Positions 1 through 11,259 of a DNA stretch of 64,000 nt are shown here, piece by piece; the first letter of the stretch is position 1; each line of letters opens with the position of its first letter. The notes under the pieces were generated by a model, which made no database searches, was not told the origin of the DNA, and was given only the letters and a program-made list of their open reading frames with translations. Source of the stretch: Panulirus ornatus. Lineage: Eukaryota > Arthropoda > Malacostraca > Decapoda > Palinuridae. The stretch is from the NCBI RefSeq assembly GCF_036320965.1, contig NC_092228.1, positions 20,052,503-20,116,502 of the forward strand. Direction: 5' to 3'. The position numbers and the translations under genes were made by a program.

Positions 1-34
1 GCAATGCACATTTAACGACTTCCATGAATACACA

Positions 35-49
35 ATGAGTCCACGGGGA
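35..49 (-). repeat. Possible terminal scrap of a Penelope-like element
   Basis: ATGAGTCCACGGGGA here is identical over 15 bases to the outer end of the Penelope-like copy at about 44,868. The match stops after it, so it is either a very short truncated copy or chance. Confidence 0.25.
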
Positions 50-149
50 GGTCCAGTGTTCAAAATCACATTTATTCTTAGAATAGCGACGGTGCTGAAT
101 TCCCGCCGCCAAATGGGTGAAAACGCAGATAAGAAAAATTGTCTAGTTT

Positions 150-420
150 TGACGTCATGAGCACGACTGTACGACCCCTTGAGCACGACTGCACGACCCC
201 TTGAGGACGACTGTACGACCCCTTGAGCACGACTGCACGACCCTAGACTGCGGAAGTATGTCTCGAGCACGGCGTTACGACCCTTGACACGAGATACGAC
301 CCTTTAAGCACGACGCTACGTCCTTGATCCCCTTAGTACGACCCTGGGGTCACCTTGCAGTACGACCCTGGAGCACGGTGGTACGACTCGAGCATGGCGG
401 CCGTACGACCCATGGTTAGG
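150..420. repeat. Degenerate 21-22 bp tandem repeat
   Basis: The motif TACGACCCCTTGAGCACGA recurs about ten times with unit lengths of 20-24 bases and growing divergence toward 420. The core TACGACCCTTGA is the same as in the homogeneous 21-bp array at 14,411-15,655, so this looks like a decayed relative of that satellite. A minus-strand frame open at 316-570 is a by-product and is not called. Confidence 0.75.
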
Positions 421-1385
421 TTGACTCTGAAGGATCAGGTGGGAGACCATGTCCATCACGCAGGGGTCGTACCGTCGTTCTGAAGAGGTTACACGACTGA
501 ATTTAGCTGAGTTCGAAGCTGTGGAAAATGCTGTGGGCGTGAGGGGTTGGGTGTTGTTAGGTCTGCACACAGTCGGCGTGTTCTGACGCAGCTGTAGTTT
601 GATGTTTTATTATCTGGCGATTTTTCTTTTTTTTTTTCTTTTCTTTGCGTGTCTGGCTAATTCTCTCGTATTATTGCCTCGTGTTTCATGAAGGAAAATG
701 CAGTTGAATTATCAGTAGGAAAGGGAAAATATATAATTAAAGGTTTTTGAACATGTCGGATGTCTTTATAGCTTGGTGTAAGGATATGGACATAATGGAG
801 CCCCGCCTCCATCAGTATTGAACTCCCCCCTTGTATGGCGCGAATAGGTAATTAGGCAGATATACAGACACTTCTTTGTGTGCAATTACTTGTTCATGCA
901 TTATTATTATTATTATATGTGTGTGTGAAGAGAGTTGCAATCTCACGTTTGTGTATAGTTCCAACATAAAGATGTCTTCATCCCGTCATCATTGTCATAC
1001 TCTAAGTCTTATAAAATAATTTCTTGATACGATAATCGTCATACCAGTCTCAAACGAGCAATTCCTATGCTAAAACCAATCTTAAAATTTTCATGTTTTT
1101 GGTTCGCTATTTTTCTTGCGTTTTGAATGCTGCGTATCACACAAGACGGCCGGGTGACATAATACGCTACTCCCGAAGCGGACATGTAGGGTAATAATGT
1201 AAACTGTAGGAACCAGTTGGTTAATGTACTTTAATACATTAATTGCCAACTGGCCGGGGTAGACAGGGAGCGCCTCTGGCGGTCATGTGTGGTACTGGGA
1301 GACGCCAGCCTAACCTAGCCTCCCTCCCGTCTGGTGTGGGCAGGAGTCGCTGCTGGAATACGATGAAAGTTAATTGCTAGACGGG
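421..1385. other. Gene-free stretch
   Basis: Nothing convincing is visible. There is a short TTATTATTA run near 902, a T-rich tract near 615, and no long frame with recognisable protein similarity. Confidence 0.5.
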
Positions 1386-1393
1386 CGAGCGCT

Positions 1394-1448
1394 TATAAAT
1401 ATTGTCTCGTCCAGTGTGCACCACGGGGATCCTCTCGCACGGTTGGGT
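1394..1448 (+). promoter_or_regulatory. Candidate TATA promoter and short first exon
   Basis: TATAAATA lies at 1394-1401 in a GC-rich setting. A TSS about 30 bases downstream would fall near 1,424. A consensus 5' splice site GG|GTAAGT follows with its GT at 1447-1448, which would define a noncoding first exon of only about 22-35 bases. No downstream exon is identified, so this rests on signal spacing alone. Confidence 0.2.
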
Positions 1449-1492
1449 AAGTGTAGGGTTGGCTGGGCCTCACTTCACCCCCCTCCTCCTCT

Positions 1493-1537
1493 CCCCACAC
1501 ACACACACACCCCTTCCCTCTCTCTCTCTCTCTCCAT
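1493..1537. repeat. (AC)n and (TC)n microsatellites
   Basis: A short CA run at 1497-1512 is followed by a CT run at 1520-1535. Open frames on both strands across 1374-1890 pass through these runs and look spurious. Confidence 0.8.
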
Positions 1538-2395
1538 ACATCATATCATTATCTTCAACGTGCTCGATCAACCGCAAGCACGCAAAGCTGACAACCCGGC
1601 CCAGGACCGAGACAAGTCGCCCTTCCACTCCCTCCCGACGCTTGCCCACCCAGCCAGCCAGCCAGCCAGTCCCTGCAGGAACTTTAGGGTGGAGTTGTGG
1701 CCAGCCAGGGCTGTACCCTGGGGTCCCTAGCAGCCAGCCAGCCCGCAGAGGATGCAGACACAGCCCGTGGGTGTTGGTAGGATATGTCCGAACGCACTCC
1801 TTAATCCCGCCCGCCCGCCTTGCTAAACACCACAACAGGTCTCGCCGTAGCGCGCCGGCCCCCGCAAGCCTATCATCTCATACGTTTTAGTTGCCAAACC
1901 TGCCACTCAGCGCCTTTATCTCTGGCCAGTGATCAGATACGCTATCTTAACGGAGCGCTTAGATCTCTTATCCTTACTTAGCCAGTGGTCAGATGCACTA
2001 ACTTAGCTCAGAGATTGCGATGTCTTTATTCTAACCCAGCGCTATTATTCATTGCAGTATCTTAACGCATCTGGACTCTTCCTTCGTAACTGTGTACGCT
2101 ACTGTTGCCTGTGTCTGCATGTTATTACTCTTGGCTTAAAAACCTAACCTGTTGATCTGGTCTCCAAACTCTTAAAACTTCCTACCATAACCAAACCCGT
2201 TGACTGGGGGAAGGGAAGGGGGGGGGGGGGGAGGCTCCTAGTTGCTCCCACTTCCCTCACCTCAACTAACCTGTTCATCAGGTCTTCTACACTTATCTTC
2301 TTTACCTTAACCAAGTAACAGATTTTCAGAGCGCTCACATCTCTCACTCAGCCAACCGACTCGTTAACTATACTTTGTCCATACTTCGTTTTACC
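1538..2395. other. Gene-free stretch before the satellite
   Basis: This part holds GC-rich sequence with CAGC repeats near 1,655-1,745 and a G13-like homopolymer near 2,219-2,231. From about 1,890 it contains loosely spaced AGCGC and CTTAGC words that foreshadow the 26-bp satellite. No gene is recognised. Confidence 0.5.
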
Positions 2396-2396
2396 A

Positions 2397-3700
2397 GACT
2401 AACTTAGCTTTCATCTCAGCTACCCTAACTTAGCACTCATCTGAGTTACCCTAACTTAGCACTCATCTGAGTTACCCTAACTTAGCACTCATCTCAGTTA
2501 CCCGTACTTAGCACTCATCTCAGTTACCCTAACTTAACACCCATCTCAGTTACCCTAACTTAGCACTCATCTCAGTTACCCGTACTTAGCACTCATCTCA
2601 GTTACCCTAACTTAGCACTCATCTCAGTTACCCTAACTTAGCACTCATCTCAGTTACCCTAACTTAGCACTCATCTCAGTTACCCTAACTTAGCACTCAT
2701 CTCAGTTACCCTAACTTAGCACTCACCTCGGTTACCCTTACTTAGCACTCATCTCAGTTACCCTTACTTAGCACTCATCTCAGTTACCCTAACTTAGCAC
2801 TCATCTCAGTTACCCTAACCTAGCACTCATCTGTTACCCTAACTTAGCACTCATCTCAGTTACCCTTACTTAGCACTCATTTCATTTACCCTAACTTAGC
2901 ACTCATCTCAGTTACCCTAATTTAGCACTCGTCTCAGTTACCCTAACTTAGCACTCATTTCAGTTACCCTAACTTAGCACTCATCTGAGTTACCCTAACT
3001 TAGCATTCATCTCATTTACCCTAACTTAGCACTCATCTCAGTTACCCTAACTTAGCACTCATCTCAGTTACCCTAACTTAGCACTCACCTCAGTTACCCT
3101 TACTTAGCACTCATCTCAGTTACCCTTACTTAGCACTCATCTCAGTTACCCTAACCTAGCACTCATCTCAGTTACCCTAACCTAGCACTCATCTCAGTTA
3201 CCCTAACTTAGCACTCATCTCAATTACCCTTACTTAGCACTCATTTCATTTACCCTAACTTAGCACTCATCTCAGTAACCCTAATTTAGCACTCGTCTCA
3301 GTTACCTTAACTTAGCACTCATTTCAGTTACCCTAACTTAGCACTCATCTCAGTTACCCTTACTTAGCACTCATCTCAGTTACCCTAACTTAGCACTCAT
3401 CTCAGTTACCCTTACTTAGCACTCATCTCAGTTACCCTTACTTAGCACTCATCTCAGTTACCCTAACTTAGCACTCATCTCAGTTACCCTAACTTAGCGC
3501 TCATCTGAGTTACCCTAACTTAGCAATCATCTCAGTTACCCTTACTAAGCACTGATCTCAATTACCCTAACTTAGCACTCATTTCAGTTACCCTAACTTA
3601 GCCTTCATCTCAATTACCCTTACTTAGCACTCATTTCAGTTACCCTAACTTAGCATTCATCTCATTTATCCTAACTTAGCACTCATTTCAGTTATTCTAA
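2397..3700. repeat. 26-bp satellite, variant A
   Basis: About 50 tandem copies of a 26-base unit built from CTTAGCACTCATCTCAG plus TTACCCTAA. Copies differ by recurring single changes (CCCTAAC versus CCCTTAC; ATCTC versus ATTTC or ATCTG), which suggests ongoing exchange between units. The period is not a multiple of three, so no long frame arises. Confidence 0.95.
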
Positions 3701-4545
3701 CCTAGCACGTATTCATTTGTCTAACTTAGCACATATCTGTTATCCTAACTTAGATATCCCAGTTATCCTAACTTAGCACATATCCCAGTTATCCTAACTT
3801 AGCACGTATCCCAATTATCCTAACTTAGCACATATCCCAGTTATCCTAACTTAGCACATATCCCAGGTACCCTAACTTAGCACATATCCCAGTTATCCTT
3901 ACTTAGCACATATCCCAGTTATCCTTACTTAGCACATATCCCAGTTATCCTAACTTAGCACATATCCCAGTTATCCTAACTTAGCACATATCCCAGTCAT
4001 CCTAACTTAGCACATATCCCAGTTATCCTAACTTAGCACATATCCCAGTTATCCTTACTTAGCACATATCCCAGTCATCCTAACTTAGCACATATCCCAG
4101 TTATCCTTACTTAGCACATATCCCAGTTATCCTAACTTAGCACATATCCCAGTTATCCTAACTTAGCACATATCCCAGTTATCCTTACTTAGCACATATC
4201 CCAGTTATCCTAACTTAGCACATATCCCAGTTATCCTTACTTAGCACATATCCCAGTCATCCTAACTTAGCACATATCCCAGTTATCCTTACTTAGCACA
4301 TATCCCAGTTATCCTTACTTAGCACATATCCCAGTTATCCTAACTTAGCACATATCCCAGTTATCCTTATTAGCACATATCCCAGTCATCCTAACTTAGC
4401 ACATATCCCAGTTATCCTAACTTAGCACATATCCCAGTTATCCTAACTTAGCACATATCCCAGTTATCCTAACTTAGCACATATCCCAGTTATCCTTACT
4501 TAGCACATATCCCAGTTATCCTAACCTAGCACATATATCAGTTAT
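3701..4545. repeat. 26-bp satellite, variant B
   Basis: The same 26-base register continues, but each unit now reads CTTAGCACATATCCCAG plus TTATCCTAA. About 32 copies follow, with the CTAAC/CTTAC alternation also seen in variant A. The switch from A to B takes place over two or three intermediate units at 3,690-3,770. Confidence 0.95.
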
Positions 4546-4865
4546 CCTCACCCCTGTCCTCTACCCTAATCTACTTACTCGCTTATCTCCTAACGTAGCA
4601 CTTTATTCTAGCCAAACTTTCTGCTTAGCGTCTCTCAGTAAGAAGATTCCTGCATTACTAAATATAATTCAATTACTGCGTTTTTAAGCTCGAACTCAGC
4701 GGGACGCCATTTGGGTATGATGACCTGACTTTTGACTTGATCTATTCTTTTTATCACAGTTCTGTCTGTCGTCTGTTTGAAAAAAAAAAAAAAGAAAATA
4801 CAGTGAATATGCCGTTTATTTCTTAGCAAGTCTGTGTTGTTTTGTGTTCAACAGAACAAGTTGAT

Positions 4866-4868
<3 letters not shown>

Positions 4869-4931
<63 letters not shown>
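4869..4931. repeat. (TC)n microsatellite
   Basis: An uninterrupted TC run of about 62 bases. It ends directly in variant A satellite units. Confidence 0.95.
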
Positions 4932-4933
<2 letters not shown>

Positions 4934-5163
4934 GCACTCATCTCAGTTACCCTTACTTAGCACTCATCTCAGTTACCCTAACTTAGCACTCATCTCAGTT
5001 ACCCTAACTTAGCACTCATCTCAGTTACCCTAACTTAGCACTCATCTCAGTTACCCTAACTTAGCACTCATCTCAGTTACCCTAACTTAGCACTCATCTC
5101 AGTTACCCTAACTTAGCACTCATCTCAGTTACCCTAACTTAGCACTCATCTGTTACCCTAACG

Positions 5164-5165
<2 letters not shown>
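4932..5165. repeat. Short variant A satellite block between two (TC)n tracts
   Basis: Nine nearly identical 26-base units of variant A, more homogeneous than the main array 1.2 kb upstream. The last unit is truncated in GTTACCCTAACGCAC before the second TC tract begins. Confidence 0.95.

Positions 5166-5237
<72 letters not shown>
5166..5237. repeat. (TC)n microsatellite
   Basis: A TC run of about 70 bases directly after the short satellite block. Confidence 0.95.
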
Positions 5238-5239
<2 letters not shown>

Positions 5240-5471
5240 AATTTCTTGGTTCATCGTTGATAAACCATTGAACTCACCTTAGATTCTTATCAATAGGCAC
5301 TTGCGCTCCTCCGTATGTCATTATAAACGAAGATACACCGAAGTCGCCAAACCCGAATTCTACTTAACAAAAGGCACAGTTGAACCCCTAACCTTCCCTT
5401 GTCTCCATAAAGGAGTTATAGCGAAGTCCATAAACCTAAAAGAGTTTGTTATTGAGATAATTGAACCTATT

Positions 5472-5480
5472 ATAATAATG

Positions 5481-5526
<46 letters not shown>

Positions 5527-5543
5527 GAATAATGATAATAATA

Positions 5544-5616
<73 letters not shown>

Positions 5617-5646
5617 CATTATTACTATTATTAGTATTATTATATA
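5472..5646. repeat. (ATA)n/(ATT)n compound palindrome
   Basis: About 60 bases of (ATA)n pass through ATGATAATGAGAATAATGAT into about 100 bases of (ATT)n. The two halves are complementary and could fold into a long hairpin. Open frames on both strands here (poly-I, poly-L, poly-N) are artefacts. Confidence 0.9.
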
Positions 5647-5649
5647 ACA

Positions 5650-6960
5650 TTAAATAGCTTCTTTCGTAGACATGTGGAAGCCACTGTAATGCATTGCTCC
5701 TCCTCCCCAAAATAAGTAAATAAGCTTGACTAGGGAGGGAGGACGCTTTTTATTCTTTCTTTTTTTTTTTTAAACATATGGGGAGATGTTTGAGGTACAT
5801 GGGAAACAGAAGGTAAAGCAAACCATGACCCCTTTCATTACGGCAGCTGTGAGCTAGAGAGACTTTCCAACAGTACACGGCCTTGTTTATATTCCGGACG
5901 CAGCTCTCACGGGGGGACTGAAACACCTGGCCACGTTGCTCTCATTTTTAGAAAGCAGGTGGGTGTGTGGACCCAGCTACTGCCCTCCATCACCTGTGTT
6001 GTCCCCCCAGACCTCCTTCCATGGTCTAAGTTTCCCCTTAGATCGCCATCATGGCGTGTATGTACGGGAATGATGTATTGGAAGGCTACCTCACCTGTGG
6101 ATTGCGCTCAGGCGTTCAACTTGAGCCCACTTCGTTTATTGCCTATGACCAACGGGTTATCCGGAAAATACATCTGCTGTGTATCTGCTAAACCTGTTGA
6201 TGTTCTTGCCGTTGCTAGTTCACCGCAGCTGTTCGCAGCTTTACCGCTAATTTACAGCAGATTCCTCAAAGCGACCAGAATGAAGGCAAGACAAGTAAAC
6301 ATGGATCATAGAGTCGCGGAAATACGAGTTTATGATTATTTGTCCATTTCCTGCCCTAATTTGCTTCCTTACACTTCTTGCTTTTACCTGCTATCAGCAA
6401 TGCTCGTCGTTGCACAGGTGGATCAACTCGTAAATGAATTGAACAAGGAATAGAAAAAGATGTGTGCAAGATTATTGTGGAAAGTCATATACGCTAAGTA
6501 TAAGATGCTCCTCAGGCACTTGGACTGTGTGAGAGGACCTAACTCTCACTGGCCAGGCCATCAGACGTAAGGCAAGGGTCGTACAGCTGTGCTGTGAAGC
6601 CTTACGTCTCTTCGTCGTACGACACGAGGGATTCTGTGCGAATTGACTAAACTCCCTTCCGTTTATAACCTAAACTAAGTCGCTCCCTCCCCCACGCATA
6701 CGGACAGAGCTACCAGTTCCCTCGGGCAAAAAAAAAAGCCAACTCTCTCACACATATTAGAGCAGCGATGAACCCTTTAATCGTGTCATCACTGCCCTCC
6801 ATATCTACTTATTCACGCATGCGCTGTTGCTACCCGTCCCAACCACATAGGCAAGGGAGGCTACTCGGAAACCTCCTATACATCTCTGCTTTTCCTGTCC
6901 CATAGAACCATGCAAGCAGAAAATTGCTTTGAAAGTTGCTTTAGAACTCCCTTATCTATA
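5650..6960. other. Mostly unique stretch, no firm gene
   Basis: A 164-codon frame (5959-6453, +) is open but has no recognisable domain, no upstream splice acceptor that I can argue for, and no supporting context, so it is not called. Short TCGTAC and GTACGAC words near 6,570-6,630 recall the 21-bp satellite motif. Poly-A or poly-T tracts lie near 5,760 and 6,728. Confidence 0.4.
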
Positions 6961-6967
6961 TTGTTTT

Positions 6968-7130
6968 CCATCGAAACGTATGGTTACCAAATGGCGTCCT
7001 AGCTTCGTCTCTTCGATGTATATCAACTGACTTAGATTTCTCTCTTGTGTCTCCCCTGATGATGTGATTATTACACGAAAGTGCACTTGGGAACTTATCG
7101 TGTTTCATTTGCCCCGTGGAAAATAGCTTT
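6968..7130 (+). mobile_element. Penelope-like element terminal fragment
   Basis: About 160 bases match, in order, the segments at 34,312-34,450 (reverse) and 44,829-45,133 (both orientations). Shared blocks include CCAAATGGCGTCCTAGCTTC, GATGTATATCAACTGACT and TTACACGAAAGTGCACTTGG. I assign it to the Penelope-like retroelements because of the embedded hammerhead-type core and the GIY-YIG-like C-terminal reading found beside the 34-kb copy. It ends in a form of the CCCCGTGGA terminus. The family name is an inference. Confidence 0.6.
7052..7092 (+). ncRNA. Hammerhead-ribozyme-like core
   Basis: Core strings are CTGATGA (7056-7062) and GAAA (7077-7080). Stem I is TCCC (7052-7055) with GGGA (7089-7092). 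Stem II is GTG/CAC around a seven-base loop, with one extra base next to CTGATGA. Stem III is the self-complementary AGTGCACT (7080-7087), followed by T17 and a predicted cut after 7088. This order is that of a type I hammerhead with a minimal palindromic stem III, the form described from Penelope-like elements. Activity is unknown. Confidence 0.6.
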
Positions 7131-7149
7131 ATTGATTGATTTTCCACTA

Positions 7150-7579
7150 TCTGGTCCCAGGAGATTCAGTGGTACAGCCATGTTTATCATGTGTATTCAT
7201 GGGCACCTCCGTATATACCTCCCACCACCACCCCTGTATATTGAATGGCATTCGTAAACATTTAGTGTGGTGTATAGTCACTAAGACATCATGTATTTGT
7301 GTATCGCACTTTTGTTGATGTTGGTTGACCTAATACCTAAATATATTTACTGAAGCACCTGTCTATACTTACAAACACCCATGTATATTTCCTTACACCC
7401 ACTTATACCACTGACAACTACATGATTGATTTGTAAGTACTGAAACAGTTATGTGTGTACATGAAGACCTACTCACCTGTCTTTACTGACACATCCACCG
7501 TAGACTTACCCATACTTATACTCACATCCTCTATTACCCATGCAAACTACCTACTTGTCTTTTTACTCAGGACTTGTCA

Positions 7580-7580
<1 letters not shown>
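7150..7580. other. Degenerate short repeats, no gene
   Basis: Loose recurrences of ACACCCATGTATATT and CACCTGTCTTTACTGACA, 40-60 bases apart, suggest an old minisatellite. Short open frames here have no recognisable content. Confidence 0.35.

Positions 7581-7581
<1 letters not shown>

Positions 7582-7648
<67 letters not shown>
7582..7648. repeat. (TA)n microsatellite
   Basis: A TA run of about 66 bases that abuts the 3' end of the LINE-A copy running leftward from 9,601. Confidence 0.95.
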
Positions 7649-7649
<1 letters not shown>

Positions 7650-7651
<2 letters not shown>

Positions 7652-9601
7652 ATTTTATTATTTTGCTTTGTCGCTGTCTCCCGCGTTTGCGAGGTAGCGC
7701 AAGGAAACAGACGAAAGAAATGGCACAACCCACCCCCATACACAATGTACACACACACATGCCCACACCCGCAAATATACATACCTATACATCTCAATGT
7801 ACACATATATATATACACACACAGACACATACATATATACCCATGCACACAATTCACACTGCCTGCCCCTATTCATTCCCATCGCCACCTCGCCACACAT
7901 GGAATACCATCCCCCTCCCCCCCTCATGTGTGCGAGGTAGCACTAGGAAAAGACAACAAAGGCCCCATTCGTTCGCACTCAGTCCCCAGCTGTCACGCAA
8001 TAATGCCCGAAACCACAGCTCCCTTTCCACATCCAGGTCCCACACAACTTTCCATGGTTTACCCCAGACGCTTCACATGCCCTGATTCAATCCACTGACA
8101 GCACGTCAACCCCGGTATACCACATCGATCCAATTCACTCTATTCCTTGCCCGCCTTTCACCCTCCTGCATGTTCAGGCCCCGATCACTCAAAATCTTTT
8201 TCACTCCATCTTTCCACCTCCAATTTGGTCTCCCACTTCTCCTCGTTCCCTCCACCTCCGACACATATATCCTCTTGGTCAATCTTTCCTCACTCATTCT
8301 CTCCATGTGCCCAAACCATTTCAAAACACCCTCTTCTGCTCTCTCAACCACGCTCTTTTTATTTCCACACATCTCTCTTACCCTTACATTACTTACTCGA
8401 TCAAACCACCTCACACCACACATTGTCCTCAAACATCTCATTTCCAGCACATCCATCCTCCTTCGCACAACTCTATCCATAGCCCACGCCTCGCAACCAT
8501 ACAACATTGTTGGAACCACTATTCCTTCAAACATACCCATTTTTGCTTTCCGAGATAATGTTCTCGACTTCCACACATTCTTCAAGGCTCCCAGGATTTT
8601 CGCCCCCTCCCCCACCCTATGATTCACTTCCGCTTCCATGGTTCCATCCGCTGCCAGATCCACTCCCAGATATCTAAAACACTTCACTTCCTCCAGTTTT
8701 TCTCCATTCAAACTTACCTCCCAGTTGACTTGACCCTCAACCCTACTGTACCTAATAACCTTGCTCTTATTCACATTTACTCTTAAATTTCTTCTTTCAC
8801 ACACTTTACCAAACTCAGTCACCAGCTTCTGCAGTTTCTCACATGAATCAGCCACCAGCGCTGTATCATCAGCGAACAACAACTGACTCACTTCCCAAGC
8901 TCTCTCATCCACAACAGACTTCATACTTGCCCCTCTTTCCAAAACTCTTGCATTCACCTCCCTAACAACCCCATCCATAAACAAATTAAACAACCATGGA
9001 GACATCACACCCCTGCCGCAAACCTATTCACTGAGAACCAATCACTTTCCTCTCTTCCTACATGTACAGATGCCTTACATCCTCGATAAAAACTTTTCAC
9101 TGCTTCTAACAACTTTCCTCCCACACCATATACTCTTAATACCTTCCACAGAGCATCTCTATCAACTCTATCATATGCCTTCTCCAGATCCATAAATGCT
9201 ACATACAAATCCATTTGCTTTTCTAAGTATTTCTCACATACATTCTTTAAAGCAAACACCTGATCCACACATCCTCTACCACTTCTGAAACCACACTGCT
9301 CTTCCCCAATCCCGATGCTCTGTACATGCTTTCACCCTCTCAATCAATACCCTCCCATATAATTTACCAGGAATACTCAACAAACGTATACCTCTGTAAT
9401 TTGAGCACTCACTCTTATCCCCTTTGCCTTTGTACAATGGCACTATACACGCATTCCGCCAATCCTCAGGCACCTCACCATGAGTCATACATACATGAAA
9501 TAACCTTACCAACCAGTCCACAATACAGTCACCCCCTTTTTTGATAAATTCCACTGCAATACCATCCAAACCTGCTGCCTTGCCGGCTTTCATCTTCCGC
9601 A
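7650..9601 (-). mobile_element. LINE-A copy 1, 5'-truncated
   Basis: A minus-strand LINE with a long-form 3' UTR (7650-8105) and a reverse-transcriptase reading up to 9601, where it breaks off in a (TA)n tract. The 3' terminus carries the family hallmark CGCTACCTCGCAAACGCGGG (read on the minus strand), followed by an AAAGCAAAATAA-type tail and then (TA)n. It forms one arm of a large inverted pair with copy 2. Confidence 0.9.
8106..9600 (-). pseudogene. LINE-A reverse transcriptase, copy 1 (two frameshifts)
   Basis: In order the reading gives [32 protein letters not shown], the motif A region FMDLEKAYDRVDRD, then [14 protein letters not shown] (motif B) and LLFADDTALVADS (motif C with both aspartates), and ends DVVYRG and stop. 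The frame is lost near 9,270 (the [10 protein letters not shown] segment reads as [10 protein letters not shown]) and again near 9,005, where GLRQGCVMS is damaged. The last 300 residues are open in one frame. The endonuclease half is absent. It belongs to the APE-type LINEs. RTE-like is likely because no ORF1 is seen in the family, but I cannot fix the clade. Confidence 0.88.
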
Positions 9602-9604
9602 AAG

Positions 9605-9836
<232 letters not shown>

Positions 9837-9892
<56 letters not shown>
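9837..9892. repeat. (TA)n microsatellite
   Basis: A TA run between the S fragment and the start of LINE-A copy 2. Confidence 0.95.
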
Positions 9893-9894
<2 letters not shown>

Positions 9895-11134
9895 TCTGTG
9901 GAAGGTATTAAGAATATATGCTGTGGGAGGCAAGTTGTTAGAAGCAGTGAAAAGTTTTTATCGAGGATGTAAGGCATGTGTACGTGTAGGAAGAGAGGAA
10001 AGTGATTGGTTCTCAGTGAATGTAGGTTTGCGGCAGGGGTGTGTGATGTCTCCATGGTTGTTTAATTTGTTTATGGATGGGGTGGTTAGGGAGGTGAATG
10101 CAAGAGTTTTGGAAAGAGGGGCAAGTATGAAGTCTGTTGGGGATGAGAGAGCATGGGAAGTGAGTCAGTTGTTGTTCGCTGATGATACAGCGCTGGTGGC
10201 TGATTCATGTGAGAAACTGCAGAAGCTGGTGACTGAGTTTGGTAAAGTGTGTGAAAGAAGAAAGTTAAGAGTAAATGTGAATAAGAGCAAGGTTATTAGG
10301 TACAGTAGGGTTGAGGGTCAAGTCAATTGGGAGGTGAGTTTGAATGGAGAAAAACTGGAGGAAGTGAAGTGTTTTAGATATCTGGGAGTGGATCTGGCAG
10401 CGGATGGAACCATGGAAGCGGAAGTGGATCATAGGGTAGGGGAGGGGGCGAAAATTCTGGGAGCCTTGAAGAATGTGTGGAAGTCGAGAACATTATCTCG
10501 GAAAGCAAAAATGGGTATGTTTGAAGGAATAGTGGTTCCAACAATGTTGTATGGTTGCGAGGCGTGGGCTATGGATAGAGTTGTGCGAAGGAGGATGGAT
10601 GTGCTGGAAATGAGATGTTTGAGGACAATGTGTGGTGTGAGGTGGTTTGATCGAGTAAGTAATGTAAGGGTAAGAGAGATGTGTGGAAATAAAAAGAGCG
10701 TGGTTGAGAGAGCAGAAGAGGGTGTTTTGAAATGGTTCGGGCACATGGAGAGAATGAGTGAGGAAAGATTGACCAAGAGGATATATGTGTCGGAGGTGGA
10801 GGGAACGAGGAGAAGAGGGAGACCAAATTGGAGGTGGAAAGATGGGGTGAAAAGATTTTGTGTGATCGGGGCCTGAACATGCAGGAGGGTGAAAGGAGGG
10901 CAAAGAATAGAGTGAATTGGAGCGATGTGGTATACCGGGGTTGACGTGCTGTCAGTGGATTGAATCAAGGCATGTGAAGCGTCTGGGGTAAACCATGGAA
11001 AGCTGTGTAGGTATGTATATTTGCGTGTGTGGACGTATGTATATACATGTGTATGGGGGTGGGTTGGGCCATTTCTTTCGTCTGTTTCCTTGCGCTACCT
11101 CGCAAACGCGGGAGACAGCGACAAAGCAAAAAAA
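9893..11134 (+). mobile_element. LINE-A copy 2, 5'-truncated, medium 3' UTR
   Basis: Plus-strand copy starting at GCTCTGTGGAAGG (DALWKV) straight after (TA)n. Its 3' UTR lacks about 300 bases between GGAAAGCTGTGT and AGGTATGTATATTTGCG compared with the long form. The same deletion junction is present in copy 11 (45,150-45,345), which marks a subfamily. It ends in the CGCGGGAGACAGCGACAAAG tail and (TA)n. Confidence 0.9.
9896..10944 (+). pseudogene. LINE-A reverse transcriptase, copy 2
   Basis: Open from [17 protein letters not shown] through [20 protein letters not shown] (motif B) and LLFADDTALVADS (motif C, intact) to GRPNWRWKDGVKR. A one-base deletion near 10,853 (GGTGAAAAGATTTTG, consensus GTGAAAAAGATTTTG) breaks the last 30 codons, which otherwise end in VVYRG. 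Motif A and everything upstream are missing, so it cannot encode an active enzyme. Confidence 0.88.
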
Positions 11135-11217
<83 letters not shown>

Positions 11218-11223
11218 TTGTGA

Positions 11224-11258
<35 letters not shown>

Positions 11259-11259
11259 G
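11135..11259. repeat. (TA)n then (TG)n microsatellites
   Basis: TA run at 11135-11212 with one G interruption, then a TG run at 11226-11257, at the 3' end of LINE-A copy 2. Confidence 0.95.

Noticed and set aside
2397..4545. Telomere repeat or telomeric junction (CCTAA and TTAG words in each 26-bp unit)
   Set aside because: The arthropod telomere is a pure tandem TTAGG. Here CCTAA occurs once per 26 bases within a different unit.
2397..5165. CRISPR array (regular repeats)
   Set aside because: Units are contiguous without unique spacers, and the genome is eukaryotic.
5959..6453. 164-codon plus-strand frame
   Set aside because: No recognisable domain, no codon or splice evidence, and an isolated position between repeats. 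Kept only as a note in the gap description.
7540..8098. Frames with poly-YI and HTHMPT-type content next to the (TA)n tract
   Set aside because: Read-through of (TA)n and of the antisense LINE-A 3' UTR. The same false frames recur at each LINE-A tail.
8147..8622. Frames such as MFRPRSLKIFFTPSFHLQFG found opposite every LINE-A RT
   Set aside because: Antisense shadows of the RT C-terminal region. They recur at every copy only because the LINE is repeated.
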